The notes under the pieces are model-generated. The model had not been told where the DNA came from, did no database searches, and saw nothing but the letters and a program-made list of their open reading frames with translations. This document shows positions 42,699-51,008 of a stretch of DNA of 64,000 nucleotides, piece by piece. The translations under genes and the position numbers were made by a program. The stretch is from positions 186,001-250,000 of the forward strand of contig NZ_JAAKEJ010000003.1 of the NCBI RefSeq assembly GCF_011039135.1, in the 5' to 3' direction. This DNA comes from Desulfovibrio sp. ZJ209. Its GTDB lineage: Bacteria > Desulfobacterota > Desulfovibrionia > Desulfovibrionales > Desulfovibrionaceae. The number at the start of each line of letters is the position of its first letter. Within the stretch, counting starts at the first letter, position 1.

Positions 42699-45443
42699 CT
42701 ACGATGTCTGGGACTTGTCTTCCGTGCCTCCGGGCGCGGGGGCGCCCGCTTCCGCCGTGTTTTCCGTGGCGACAGCGGTGGGCGCAGTCGTCCCCCCGCT
42801 CTTCGTTCCGGCCCCTGTTGCCGGGGCGCGGCGCACGGGCCGCGGCCGCGCGCGCCGGCCCGCCGATGGCGTGGCGGCCTTCGCGCCGCACACGCGCGGC
42901 GGCAGGTCCTTGACATGCACGTCGAGCTGCGGGAAGGCGATCTCGATATTCGCCTCGCGGAAGGTCTTTTCGATGCCCAGCCGGATCTGCGAGGCCGTGC
43001 TCGCGCCGAGCTCAAAATCCTTCACCCAGAAGCGCAGGGCGAAATCCAGCGAGCTCGCGCCGAAGTTCAGGAAGATGACGCTCGGGGCCGGGTACTTGAG
43101 GACATTCTCGTTGGCCTTGGCCACGTCGATGAGCAGCTTGGTCACCTGGCCCGTGTCCGAGCCGTAGGCCACGCCCACCTCCACCTGCCGGCGCACGCTG
43201 CGGCTGAAGCGCGTCCAGTTGATGAGCCGGTTGGACATGAATTCGCTGTTGGGCACATAGATGAGGGCGTTGTCGTAGGTCTCCACCATGGTGGCGCGCA
43301 CGCTGATCTTGCGCACCTTGCCGGTGACGCCGCCCACCTCCACCACGTCCCCGGCCTGCAGGGTGCGGCTGAAGATGAGGATGAGCCCGGAGAGGAAGTT
43401 GTTGACGATGGTCTGCATGCCAAAGCCGATGCCTACCGAGAGGCCGCCGGCCACCATGGCGAGATTGCTGAGCTCGAGGCCCAGCGCCCGCAGCACGAAG
43501 AGCCCGAAGATGGCCCAGGCCGCGTAGGTGAGCGCGGTCTGGAGCGGCGGGATGAGCGTGGCGTCGAAGCTCAGGCCCTTGGCGGGCAGGCGCGCCAGGA
43601 AGCGCGTGCCCATGGAGACCACGGTGCGCGTGAGGAAGAACACGCTGATGATGAGCAGGGCCTGGATGATGTTGAGCTGGGTCTGCCCCACGCTCACGCC
43701 CTTGAGCGCGTATTCGCCGAGCAGGTAGGTGCCGCCCGGGAGGGTCGCCACCCAGAGCAGCACCCCGATGACCGCCACCACGAGCACCACCGGCGCGGCC
43801 AGCGCCACGGCGAGGCGCGCCAGCGCCGCCCCGGCGCCCTCGCGCGGCAGCCGCTCGTTGAGGCTGCTCACGAGCGCCATGCCGGCGCGGCAGAGCTCCA
43901 GCGCGAGCGACAGGGAGACGAAGAGCAGGTAGGCCGCGATGCTGTAAATATGCAGGCCCGTGAGCGCGAGGAAGAGGCAGATCCAGAGGATGCCGGGCTC
44001 GCAGTCGAGCACGCCGTGCTCCAGCCGGAAGGGGCCGAGCGCGGGGATATGCTCCTTGCGCCGCCGCCAGAGGGCGAACGTGACGAAGACCGTCCAGATG
44101 ACGAGGATGAGCGGCTGGATGAGCGGCAGGTACAGGAGGGCGTAGGCCCCAAGCGTGAGCGGCAACAGCTGGAGCAGGGGCGAGGCCCGGGGCGCGTCCT
44201 GCGCCTCGGGATACTGGAGCCGCCTCAGGTCCCACGCGAGGGCCACCTGCCCGAAGATGAGGCAGAGGTTGCCCAGGGCCAGGAAGAGCCGGAAAAAGTC
44301 GCCATAGGCGGAAAGGGCGCTCCCCAAAAGGGCCATGCCGAGGCAGAGCCACGGGATGCTGCGCCGGAAGAGATGCTGGAGCGCCGGCGGCGACTGCGGC
44401 GTGAGCCAGCGGCGCCGGAGCAGCAGCGCGAGCACGCCCGTGAAGAGGAGGCAGATGACGAAGCGCAGGGCCGCCGTGCCCCACTGCGGCGGCGTGGTGG
44501 GCATTTCCACGGGCAGCCGCAGCAGCACGGCCTGCCAGGAATAGAACATTTTTTGCGAAAAATCGGCCCAGGCGTCGGGGCTGAGCCACGGTGTCGGCCC
44601 CTGCAGGTAGTAGTCCTTCCAGAGCGCGGGCAATTGCGCGGTGATGGTCTTGCGCGCCTCCTCGAGCCGGGTGAGGATCTGGAGCGAGGGCACGAGCGAG
44701 TCATACTGCGCGAGCACGGCGGTGAGCCGGAGGCGCGCGCGGGTGATGCCCTCCACATAGGCCCGCATCTCCTCGCTGAGGCGCCCCTGCTGGACTTCCT
44801 CGGGCAGGCTCGCGGCCATGTAGTTGACGCGCTCGAGCAGGCTCTGCGCCTCGGAGCGGGCGAGGTTCACGGGCGAGAGCACCATGTGGAAATCGCCGAT
44901 GGTGGCGGCGATGCGCCGGCTCACGGCCTCCATGGCGTTGGGATAGCCCTTGAAGGTGTTGGCGAAGACGAGCAGGCGCCGGCCTTCCTCCTCAAAGGGC
45001 TGGAGCTGGCGCGAGAGGTTTTCCGTCTGGGCGCCGAAACTGTCGCTCAGCTTGAGCGCGGTCTGGCGCATCTCGTCGATCATGGCCCGCTGGCCGCTCC
45101 AGATGGCCTCCCAGGCGGCATTGCCCGCGGGTTCCTCGGGCTCGGGCTCCGCTTCCTCCGCGGGCGCGCCCTCCCCCTCCGCCTCGGCGCCCCCGGCAGT
45201 TTTTTCGGCATCGGGAGCCTTGGCGGGCGCGGCTTGCTTGCCATCCTTTTTGGCGTCGGCATGTTTGGGCGTCTCGAGCACGGCTTCCACAGCGGAGCTT
45301 GCCGTCGCGGCGAGCGGCGCCGGGAGCTGCCCGGGCAGCAAAAGGCCGCCCAGCACGAGGGCGGCCAGAAGCAGGGCGCGGCAGAGGAAGGGGCGCGAAA
45401 GGCGCCCGCGCCGGCCGTGGGAAAGGTGGGCGAAAGCGGGCAT
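42699..45443 (-). CDS. Large mechanosensitive channel, MscK/KefA-like (MscS family)
   Basis: Protein of 914 residues. A signal peptide or first membrane segment (ALLLAALVLGGLLL) is followed by an Ala/Glu/Pro-rich region, a long helical periplasmic part (about 100-330) and about ten membrane segments. The MscS pore domain lies near residues 660-780 (GLSVGIGFGMQTIVNNFLSG, then AGDVVEVGGVTGKVRKISVRA). A C-terminal tail is Ala/Pro/Arg-rich. The family opens under membrane tension to release solutes on osmotic down-shock. It ends 24 bp from the convergent mutL stop. dksA lies 7 bp upstream on the same strand. Confidence 0.9.
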   Translation of the reverse strand: MPAFAHLSHGRRGRLSRPFLCRALLLAALVLGGLLLPGQLPAPLAATASSAVEAVLETPKHADAKKDGKQAAPAKAPDAEKTAGGAEAEGEGAPAEEAEPEPEEPAGNAAWEAIWSGQRAMIDEMRQTALKLSDSFGAQTENLSRQLQPFEEEGRRLLVFANTFKGYPNAMEAVSRRIAATIGDFHMVLSPVNLARSEAQSLLERVNYMAASLPEEVQQGRLSEEMRAYVEGITRARLRLTAVLAQYDSLVPSLQILTRLEEARKTITAQLPALWKDYYLQGPTPWLSPDAWADFSQKMFYSWQAVLLRLPVEMPTTPPQWGTAALRFVICLLFTGVLALLLRRRWLTPQSPPALQHLFRRSIPWLCLGMALLGSALSAYGDFFRLFLALGNLCLIFGQVALAWDLRRLQYPEAQDAPRASPLLQLLPLTLGAYALLYLPLIQPLILVIWTVFVTFALWRRRKEHIPALGPFRLEHGVLDCEPGILWICLFLALTGLHIYSIAAYLLFVSLSLALELCRAGMALVSSLNERLPREGAGAALARLAVALAAPVVLVVAVIGVLLWVATLPGGTYLLGEYALKGVSVGQTQLNIIQALLIISVFFLTRTVVSMGTRFLARLPAKGLSFDATLIPPLQTALTYAAWAIFGLFVLRALGLELSNLAMVAGGLSVGIGFGMQTIVNNFLSGLILIFSRTLQAGDVVEVGGVTGKVRKISVRATMVETYDNALIYVPNSEFMSNRLINWTRFSRSVRRQVEVGVAYGSDTGQVTKLLIDVAKANENVLKYPAPSVIFLNFGASSLDFALRFWVKDFELGASTASQIRLGIEKTFREANIEIAFPQLDVHVKDLPPRVCGAKAATPSAGRRARPRPVRRAPATGAGTKSGGTTAPTAVATENTAEAGAPAPGGTEDKSQTS

Positions 45444-45450
45444 GGGCGCG

Positions 45451-45813
45451 CTAATCCCCGCGCAGGTGCTCGTCTTCCTCCTGCCGGGCCTTGCAGTTGA
45501 TGCACAGGCGCGTCACGGGGCGGGCCTTGAGGCGGGGGATGCTGATCTCCTCGCCGCATTCTTCGCAGATCCCGTAGGTGCCGTCCTCGATGCGCTGGAG
45601 CGCGGCCTGGATCTTGCGGATGAGGCGGCGCTCCCGGTCGCGCAGGCGCAGGGTGAAGGCCCGGTCGGACTCGGCCGTGGCCCTGTCCGCCGGGTCGGCG
45701 AAGACCTCGTTGCTGTCGGTCAGTTCCTCGATGGTGCTGTCGCCGTTCTGCTGGGCTTCTTCGAGCATGCCGGAAAGCAGCTTGCGGAAATATTCGATGT
45801 CGTTGTGGTCCAT
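45451..45813 (-). CDS. dksA: DksA/TraR-family zinc-finger transcription factor
   Basis: Protein of 120 residues, near DksA size. A coiled-coil region (EYFRKLLSGMLEEAQQ through RLRDRERRLIRKIQAAL) is followed by a C4 zinc finger: YGICEECGEEISIPRLKARP and LCINCKARQEE. DksA binds RNA polymerase's secondary channel and, with ppGpp, adjusts transcription. The coiled-coil tip reads ADPADRATAESD, with the acidic residues typical of DksA. The ATG at 45813 follows GGAGGTG. A good promoter lies 78 bp upstream; the MscS gene follows immediately and is probably co-transcribed. Confidence 0.92.
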   Translation of the reverse strand: MDHNDIEYFRKLLSGMLEEAQQNGDSTIEELTDSNEVFADPADRATAESDRAFTLRLRDRERRLIRKIQAALQRIEDGTYGICEECGEEISIPRLKARPVTRLCINCKARQEEDEHLRGD

Positions 45814-45890
45814 GATGCACCTCCGGTCACAGGGCGCGGGGGTTGAAGGCATGGCCGGGCCCCGCGGGGTCTGCCCTGCCAAGACCCAAG

Positions 45891-45919
45891 CCTATAGCCG
45901 TTCCGCCGGGCATTGTAAA
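45891..45919 (-). promoter_or_regulatory. Sigma-70-type promoter of dksA
   Basis: On the minus strand TTTACA and TATAGG are separated by 17 bp, about 80 bp before the dksA start. Confidence 0.65.
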
Positions 45920-45946
45920 GGGAGCGGCCCGCGCGGGGCGATGGGG

Positions 45947-47047
45947 TCACGGGCGCCGGCCCTCCGCCCGCTCCCGGGCCTCGGCGCGGATTTCCTCGCG
46001 CACTTCCTCCCAGGTGGGCAGGTCCCACGAGTCGCGCTCGCCTTGCGCCACCGCCCCGGGGCTCAAGGTGAGGCGCAAAGTCCCGGCGCTGACGCCCACG
46101 CTCCCGCCCCTTGCCGCGGCCTCCCGCGCCCTGGGCGCGCAGGACGCCACGATGGCCGCGGCCTCATCGAGCAGCGGTTTTTCCCACCCGGCGCCCCCGC
46201 GCGCCAGCCCGAGCGGCCCGGGCAGGCCCATGAGGCGCAGCACGAGGTCTTCGGGGCCGGCGGCTTCCCTGAGGCGTTCGTTGTCTTTATTGTTGCGGCC
46301 CACGCAGAGCCAGTGCCAGCGGCCGCCGGCTTCGCGCCAGTATTGCCGCCCCGTGGCGGCGAGGCGGAAGTCCTGAGCCGTGGGCGTGCCAGCCCCCGCG
46401 CCCGTGGGCTTGCGCGTGAGCGTGAGCCAGTAGCGGCGGGCGTTTTCCCGCTCGGTGAGGCGGCAGCCGCCGCCCGGCGTGGGTATCTCGGAAAAGCCGA
46501 ATTCCCGCGCGAGCGCGAGCTGGTCGCCGCGGCCGCGGCCGGAGATGCCGAGCAGGCGCTCCCGACCCACGAGGCCGCTTGCTTCGGCCTCGGTGGGCGG
46601 CAGGTGGCGGGCTGAGAGCGGCCTGAGCAAAAGCCCGCGCACCCCGGCCTCGCGCGGGATAAGGTGCAGGGTGTCCAGCCGTTGCGACATGGGCCGCTGC
46701 CCCAAGACTTCGCCGCTGGCGAGGAAGCGCGCGCCCACCTCCTCCATGTGCCGGCGCGCCGCCCGCAGGAGGAGGATCTTGCAGTCCACGCAGGGGTTCA
46801 GGCACTTGCCGAAGCCGTGGGCCGGCCGCTCGCGCAGCATGGCCGCGAAATCTTCGCTCACGTCGGCCACGTCCACGTCAACACCGTAGAGCCGGCGCCA
46901 GCGCGTGACGGCCCCGGGCTCGCCGAAAAAGGGCGAAACACAGTGCAGGCAGCGCACCCCGAGGCCCTGGGCCATGAGCACGCGGGCCGCGAGGATGCTG
47001 TCGAGCCCGCCGGAAAAAAGCACGACCGCGTCGGGAATTGCTGTCAT
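45947..47047 (-). CDS. PP-loop RNA-modification protein with NFACT-R-like domain
   Basis: Protein of 366 residues. The N-terminal domain is a PP-loop ATPase (VVLFSGGLDSILAARVL) like the sulfur-transfer enzymes MnmA and ThiI, with CLNPCVDCKILLL near 80 as a possible thiolation Cys pair and FLASGEVLGQRPMSQR, typical of tRNA thiolases. The C-terminal part has WHWLCVGRNNKDNERLR, which looks like the RNA-binding NFACT-R domain; such fusions to ThiI-like domains have been described in bacteria. It should modify tRNA or rRNA, exact site unknown. The start ATG at 47047 has a poor ribosome site; an ATG at 47083 is an alternative. Confidence 0.82.
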   Translation of the reverse strand: MTAIPDAVVLFSGGLDSILAARVLMAQGLGVRCLHCVSPFFGEPGAVTRWRRLYGVDVDVADVSEDFAAMLRERPAHGFGKCLNPCVDCKILLLRAARRHMEEVGARFLASGEVLGQRPMSQRLDTLHLIPREAGVRGLLLRPLSARHLPPTEAEASGLVGRERLLGISGRGRGDQLALAREFGFSEIPTPGGGCRLTERENARRYWLTLTRKPTGAGAGTPTAQDFRLAATGRQYWREAGGRWHWLCVGRNNKDNERLREAAGPEDLVLRLMGLPGPLGLARGGAGWEKPLLDEAAAIVASCAPRAREAAARGGSVGVSAGTLRLTLSPGAVAQGERDSWDLPTWEEVREEIRAEARERAEGRRP

Positions 47048-47149
47048 GGCGCAAGGTGTACGCAAGGAAGGCCGCCAAGGCAAGCGCGCCGCCCGCGCCG
47101 TCGCGCCGGGCCGTCCTCCTCGGGCTCCGTCTTCACCCCCCGGATACCC

Positions 47150-47178
47150 TTGTCACCCCGGGCATTATTGCATATAAA
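47150..47178 (+). promoter_or_regulatory. Sigma-70-type promoter of pdxST
   Basis: TTGTCA at 47150-47155 and TATAAA at 47173-47178 are 17 bp apart, about 140 bp upstream of pdxS. Confidence 0.75.
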
Positions 47179-47314
47179 CGCCCCTGACGCGCCGGGGGGC
47201 GCGCTTTGTCTGTTATTCCGGCCGCGCGCACGGCGCGGCGCTACCGTCTAACGCGCGGCGCGGGCCTTGGCTGTCGCGCCGCTGCCGCCGCAAGGCGCAT
47301 AGGGAGCACACGCG

Positions 47315-48214
47315 ATGAAGAAGGGCGAACACGGGGAGCGCGGCACCATCCGCCTCAAGACTGGTCTGGCCGAAATGCTCAAGGGCGGGGTCATCATGGA
47401 TGTCACCACCCCCGAGCAGGCGAAAATCGCCGAGGAGGCGGGCGCCTGCGCCGTCATGGCGCTGGAGCGCGTGCCCGCGGATATCCGCGCCGCCGGCGGC
47501 GTGGCCCGCATGGCCGACCCCAGCATCGTCAAGCGCATCATGGAATCGGTGAGCATCCCGGTCATGGCCAAGGCGCGCATCGGCCACTTTGTGGAGGCGC
47601 ATATCCTCGAGGCCCTGGGCGTGGACTACATCGACGAGAGCGAGGTGCTCACGCCGGCCGACGACCGCTACCATATCGACAAGTTCAAGTTCACGGTGCC
47701 CTTTGTCTGCGGCTGCCGCAACCTGGGCGAGGCCCTGCGCCGCCTCGGCGAGGGCGCGGCCATGATCCGCACCAAGGGCGAGCCGGGCACGGGCAACGTG
47801 GTGGAGGCCGTGCGCCACTGCCGCATGGTCATGGACCAGATCCGCATGCTCTGCGCCATCCGCGAGGACGAGGTGCCCAATTTCGCCAAGGAGATCGACG
47901 CCCCGCTGGAGCTCTGCTACATCGTGCGCAAGGAGGGGCGGCTCCCTGTGGTGAACTTCGCGGCCGGCGGCATCGCCACCCCGGCGGACGCGGCGCTCAT
48001 GATGCAGCTCGGCTGCGACGGCGTGTTCGTGGGCTCGGGCATCTTCAAGTCCGGCGACCCGGCCAAGCGCGCCAAGGCCATTGTGCAGGCCGTGACCAAC
48101 TACAAGGATTACAAGCTCCTGGCCGATATCTCCTGCGACCTCGGCGAGCCCATGGTGGGCATCGAGATCTCCGATATCCCGCAGGAACAGCGCATGCAGG
48201 AACGGGGCTGGTAA
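47315..48214 (+). CDS. pdxS: Pyridoxal 5'-phosphate synthase, PdxS subunit
   Basis: Protein of 299 residues, the usual size. Diagnostic segments: [20 protein letters not shown] near residue 26, [19 protein letters not shown] and [14 protein letters not shown] (with the catalytic Lys in AKARIGH), then [14 protein letters not shown]. PdxS forms the barrel where ribose-5-phosphate, glyceraldehyde-3-phosphate and ammonia yield PLP. The glutaminase subunit PdxT starts 1 bp after its stop, so both are in one operon. Confidence 0.97.
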   Translation: MKKGEHGERGTIRLKTGLAEMLKGGVIMDVTTPEQAKIAEEAGACAVMALERVPADIRAAGGVARMADPSIVKRIMESVSIPVMAKARIGHFVEAHILEALGVDYIDESEVLTPADDRYHIDKFKFTVPFVCGCRNLGEALRRLGEGAAMIRTKGEPGTGNVVEAVRHCRMVMDQIRMLCAIREDEVPNFAKEIDAPLELCYIVRKEGRLPVVNFAAGGIATPADAALMMQLGCDGVFVGSGIFKSGDPAKRAKAIVQAVTNYKDYKLLADISCDLGEPMVGIEISDIPQEQRMQERGW

Positions 48215-48215
48215 G

Positions 48216-48821
48216 ATGGCGAAGGAGAAGTGCCCCCTCGTGGGCGTGCTCGCCCTGCAGGGGGCCTTCCGCGAGCATGTGGCCGCGCTCGAGAAGCTGG
48301 GCGCGCCCACGCGCGAGGTGCGCCAGCTCAAGGACCTGGACGGCATCGGCGCCATGGTCATCCCGGGCGGCGAAAGCACCACCATGGGCAAGCTGCTTGT
48401 GGATCTCGGCATCATGGAGCCCCTGCGCGCGCGCATCGAGGCCGGCATGCCGGTGTACGGCAGTTGCGCGGGGCTCATCCTGCTCTGCCGGCACATCGAG
48501 GGCTCGGAGCAGCCGCGCCTCGGCGTGCTCGACGCCACAGTGCGCCGCAACGCCTTCGGCCGGCAGGTGGACAGCTTCGAGGCGGATCTCGTCATCCCCG
48601 CGCTCGGGCCCGAGCCCATGCCCGCGGTGTTCATCCGCGCGCCGGTCATCCTTGCCACCGGCCCGGGGGTGGAGGTGATCGCCCGCGTGGAGATGGACGG
48701 CGCCGAGCGCGCCGTGGCCGTGCGCGAGGGGCGCATCCTCGCCACCTCCTTCCACCCGGAGCTCACGCCGGACACGCGCTTCCACCGCTATTTTCTCGAC
48801 ATCTGCACGGGCGCGGCCTAG
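48216..48821 (+). CDS. pdxT: Pyridoxal 5'-phosphate synthase, glutaminase subunit PdxT
   Basis: Protein of 201 residues. It starts GVLALQGAFREHVAAL, has IPGGESTTMGKLL (oxyanion region), the nucleophile Cys in GSCAGLILLCR near residue 87, and the catalytic His-Glu pair in TSFHPELTPD near the end. PdxT releases ammonia from glutamine for PdxS. The gene overlaps none but starts one base after pdxS, and a terminator follows it. Confidence 0.97.
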   Translation: MAKEKCPLVGVLALQGAFREHVAALEKLGAPTREVRQLKDLDGIGAMVIPGGESTTMGKLLVDLGIMEPLRARIEAGMPVYGSCAGLILLCRHIEGSEQPRLGVLDATVRRNAFGRQVDSFEADLVIPALGPEPMPAVFIRAPVILATGPGVEVIARVEMDGAERAVAVREGRILATSFHPELTPDTRFHRYFLDICTGAA

Positions 48822-48845
48822 CTTTTGGCCGCTTCACAAGAAAAG

Positions 48846-48877
48846 GGCCGCCGGGCGCGAAAACCCGGCAGCCTTTT
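48846..48877. terminator. Rho-independent terminator between pdxT and the convergent EFR1-like gene
   Basis: A 10-bp stem with one mismatch (48846-48855 with 48864-48873) is followed by TTTT on the plus strand; an AAAA run on the other side could let it act on both strands. Confidence 0.8.
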
Positions 48878-48918
48878 GATTTTGTGTGGAACCGAAAGAC
48901 CCGGCGCCCGAAACTCCC

Positions 48919-49704
48919 CTACCGCGCCGCCTCGCCGAGCCAGAGTTCCGGCTCCTTGCGGCGCCCGGCGGCCGTTTCGAGGTGGTGCGCCAGCTTTTGG
49001 CGGCTCTCCGGCGTGCCCATCTGGCGCGCGCCGGTGGGGCAATACTTGGCGCAGGCCGCGCACACGATGCACGTTTCCGTATCCGTGGCCGCCGGGTCGT
49101 CCGTGGGGATGGCGCCGGCCGGGCATACGGCCGCGCACTGGCCGCAGGCCACGCATTTTTGCCTGTCGGTCACGGGGAAGAGGCTGGCCCCCTTGGGGAG
49201 CTTCCATTCCGGCCAGGCCCCGGGCGCCTTCTCCAGCGCGGCCCCGGCCCGCATGGCCTCCACGATGCGGCAGCCGAAGGCCGCCAGCTTTTCCCGGTCT
49301 TGCGCATCCGGGCGCCCGGCGGCCACCTGTGGCGCGAGGGAGTGCTGCGCAATGGCCGCAACGGCCGCGGCCGGCCGGAAGCCCCTGTTCACGGCCGCGG
49401 CGAAGAGGTCGAGCAGGGCGCCTTCAAATTCGCGGTTGCCGTAGACGGCCACGAGGGCGCAGCGGGCGCCGTTGCCCTCGATGCGCCGGAATACCTTGTC
49501 GATATTGCGCGGCATCCTGCCGCCGTAGACCGGGAAGGCGAGGAACACGAGATCGTCCGGCCCGCAGGCGATGACGGCCTCTTCCACGCCGGCGCGGGCG
49601 CAGTCCTGCGCGAGGAGTTCGGCGTCCACATCGCGGGCGAGAGCCCGGTTGACCTCGGCGGTGCCCCCGCAGGGGCTGAAGGAAAGAAGGCGGAGTTTGT
49701 CCAT
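48919..49704 (-). CDS. EFR1-like protein: flavodoxin-like domain plus two [4Fe-4S] ferredoxin motifs
   Basis: Protein of 261 residues. Residues 1 to about 160 have a flavodoxin-like fold start (LLSFSPCGGTAEVNRALA) and FLAFPVYGGRMPRNIDK. The C-terminal part holds CVACGQCAAVCPAGA and CIVCAACAKYCPTGARQ, two CxxCxxCxxxCP motifs for [4Fe-4S] clusters. EFR1-type proteins are electron carriers in anaerobes with no fixed partner. The start at 49704 has a weak ribosome site (AAGG). It lies 107 bp from the preceding TIGR04076-like gene on the same strand, so may be the last gene of the ctpA-proC operon. Confidence 0.87.
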   Translation of the reverse strand: MDKLRLLSFSPCGGTAEVNRALARDVDAELLAQDCARAGVEEAVIACGPDDLVFLAFPVYGGRMPRNIDKVFRRIEGNGARCALVAVYGNREFEGALLDLFAAAVNRGFRPAAAVAAIAQHSLAPQVAAGRPDAQDREKLAAFGCRIVEAMRAGAALEKAPGAWPEWKLPKGASLFPVTDRQKCVACGQCAAVCPAGAIPTDDPAATDTETCIVCAACAKYCPTGARQMGTPESRQKLAHHLETAAGRRKEPELWLGEAAR

Positions 49705-49811
49705 TGTGCCGGCCTTGCCCCGTAAGGGCTGTTTGCGCGCGAAAATTCGGGAGTGGGAAAATCGCCCTCTGGGCTCCGTCGGGCCAGACGGCGCGGCGAG
49801 GAGAGCCTGCT

Positions 49812-50150
49812 CTACGGCGCGGCCGGCGGCACGGCCTCCTCGTCCGTCACCTCGAGCTTGAAGATGACGGGGCGGATGCCGTCGTTGCAGCTGCAGATGG
49901 CCGTGCCCGGGGTCTTCATCCAGTCCCCGTAGTACCACAGTTTTTCGGGCGCGCCGTGGGCCAGTGCGAAGGCGTACTGGTAGATGGCTTTCCACGCCTC
50001 GTCGCAGAGGCCCGCGGGCTTGGCGTAGTCGCCGTAGAACACCTCGCCGGGCCGGTGCATGGGGCAGGGGCCGAGGCCGTCCACGCCGTATTCCTTGGCG
50101 AGGTCGTCCAGAAAGGTGGTTTTGAGCACCGTGATTTTTACTCTTTTCAT
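49812..50150 (-). CDS. TIGR04076 family protein (unknown function)
   Basis: Protein of 112 residues. It begins MKRVKITVLKTTF, then GPCPMHRPGEVF and GLCDEAWKAIYQYAFAL, ending with CSCNDGIRPVIFKLEV. This pattern of Cys residues and the length fit the TIGR04076 family of anaerobes, whose function is unknown; the Cys residues may bind metal. The ATG at 50150 is 11 bp behind the proC stop, so it is in the same operon. No clear ribosome site beyond GGGCGA. Confidence 0.82.
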   Translation of the reverse strand: MKRVKITVLKTTFLDDLAKEYGVDGLGPCPMHRPGEVFYGDYAKPAGLCDEAWKAIYQYAFALAHGAPEKLWYYGDWMKTPGTAICSCNDGIRPVIFKLEVTDEEAVPPAAP

Positions 50151-50161
50151 GGGTCGCCCCC

Positions 50162-50998
50162 TCAGCTCTCCATCTCGCGGCCGCGCTTCCGCGCGGCGAG
50201 CACCGCGTCCACGATGAGGCCCGAAAGGCCCGCCCGGTCGAGCACGTTCACGCCCGCGATGGTGAGCCCTCCCGGGGAGCACACGTCGTCGCGCAACTGG
50301 ATGAGCGGCGCCGCCTCCGCCTCGGCCAGCGCCGCGCAGCCGGCAAAGAGCGCGCCCACCATGCGCCGCGACGCATCCTGCGGAAAGCCCAGGGTGATGC
50401 CCGCCTGCACGAGGCCCTGCATCATGGCGAACACATAGGCCGGCCCGGCGCCGATGAGCGCGGAAAAGTCGGTGAACTTCCCTTCGGCGAGCTCCAGGCA
50501 GACGCCCATCCGCCCGAAAAGCTTGAGCACCGGCGCCCGCCACTCCTCGGCGTCGGCCCTGAAGCAGAAGGCGAAGACGCCCTTGCCCACGAGGGCCGTG
50601 GTGGTGGGCATGCAGCGGGCCACGTCCACGCCCTGGTCCACCTCGGCCGCGAGCCGCGCGAGGCTCACGCCCGCGGCGATGGAGAGCACGAGCGTCCCGG
50701 GCCGGATATGCCCGCGCGCGGCCGCCAGCACCTCGGCCACCTGCTGGGGCTTGACCGCGATGAGGAGCAGGTCCGCCTGTTCCGCCGTGGGCGCCACGCC
50801 GGGCATGGCCGTGACGCCGAGCGCCTTGAACGGCTCGAGCTTTTCCGGGCTGCGGTTGTAGGCGCAAAGCGAAAGCTCCGGCAGCTTCAGGGCCGCGAGC
50901 CCGGAGAGCAGGGCGCCGCCCATGCGGCCGCAGCCGATGCAGCCGATGCGCAGTTTCCCGCCGAGATGCGCCGGCAAAAGGCCGCTCACGCTCGTCAT
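50162..50998 (-). CDS. proC: Pyrroline-5-carboxylate reductase
   Basis: Protein of 278 residues. The NAD(P) loop is GCIGCGRMGGALLSGL near residue 18; AVKPQQVAEVL and SIAAGVSL follow, and the C-terminal ProC signature is seen in LRDDVCSPGGLTIAGV. It reduces pyrroline-5-carboxylate to proline. The ATG at 50998 lies close to a GGGGAGAGG and 10 bp behind the ctpA stop, so the genes form one transcript. Confidence 0.94.
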   Translation of the reverse strand: MTSVSGLLPAHLGGKLRIGCIGCGRMGGALLSGLAALKLPELSLCAYNRSPEKLEPFKALGVTAMPGVAPTAEQADLLLIAVKPQQVAEVLAAARGHIRPGTLVLSIAAGVSLARLAAEVDQGVDVARCMPTTTALVGKGVFAFCFRADAEEWRAPVLKLFGRMGVCLELAEGKFTDFSALIGAGPAYVFAMMQGLVQAGITLGFPQDASRRMVGALFAGCAALAEAEAAPLIQLRDDVCSPGGLTIAGVNVLDRAGLSGLIVDAVLAARKRGREMES

Positions 50999-51008
50999 CC
51001 TCTCCCCC

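Noticed and set aside
42915-45500. An 861-codon plus-strand frame opposite the MscS gene
   Set aside because: Repetitive charged composition, no start signals, and complete overlap with a well-supported membrane protein gene.
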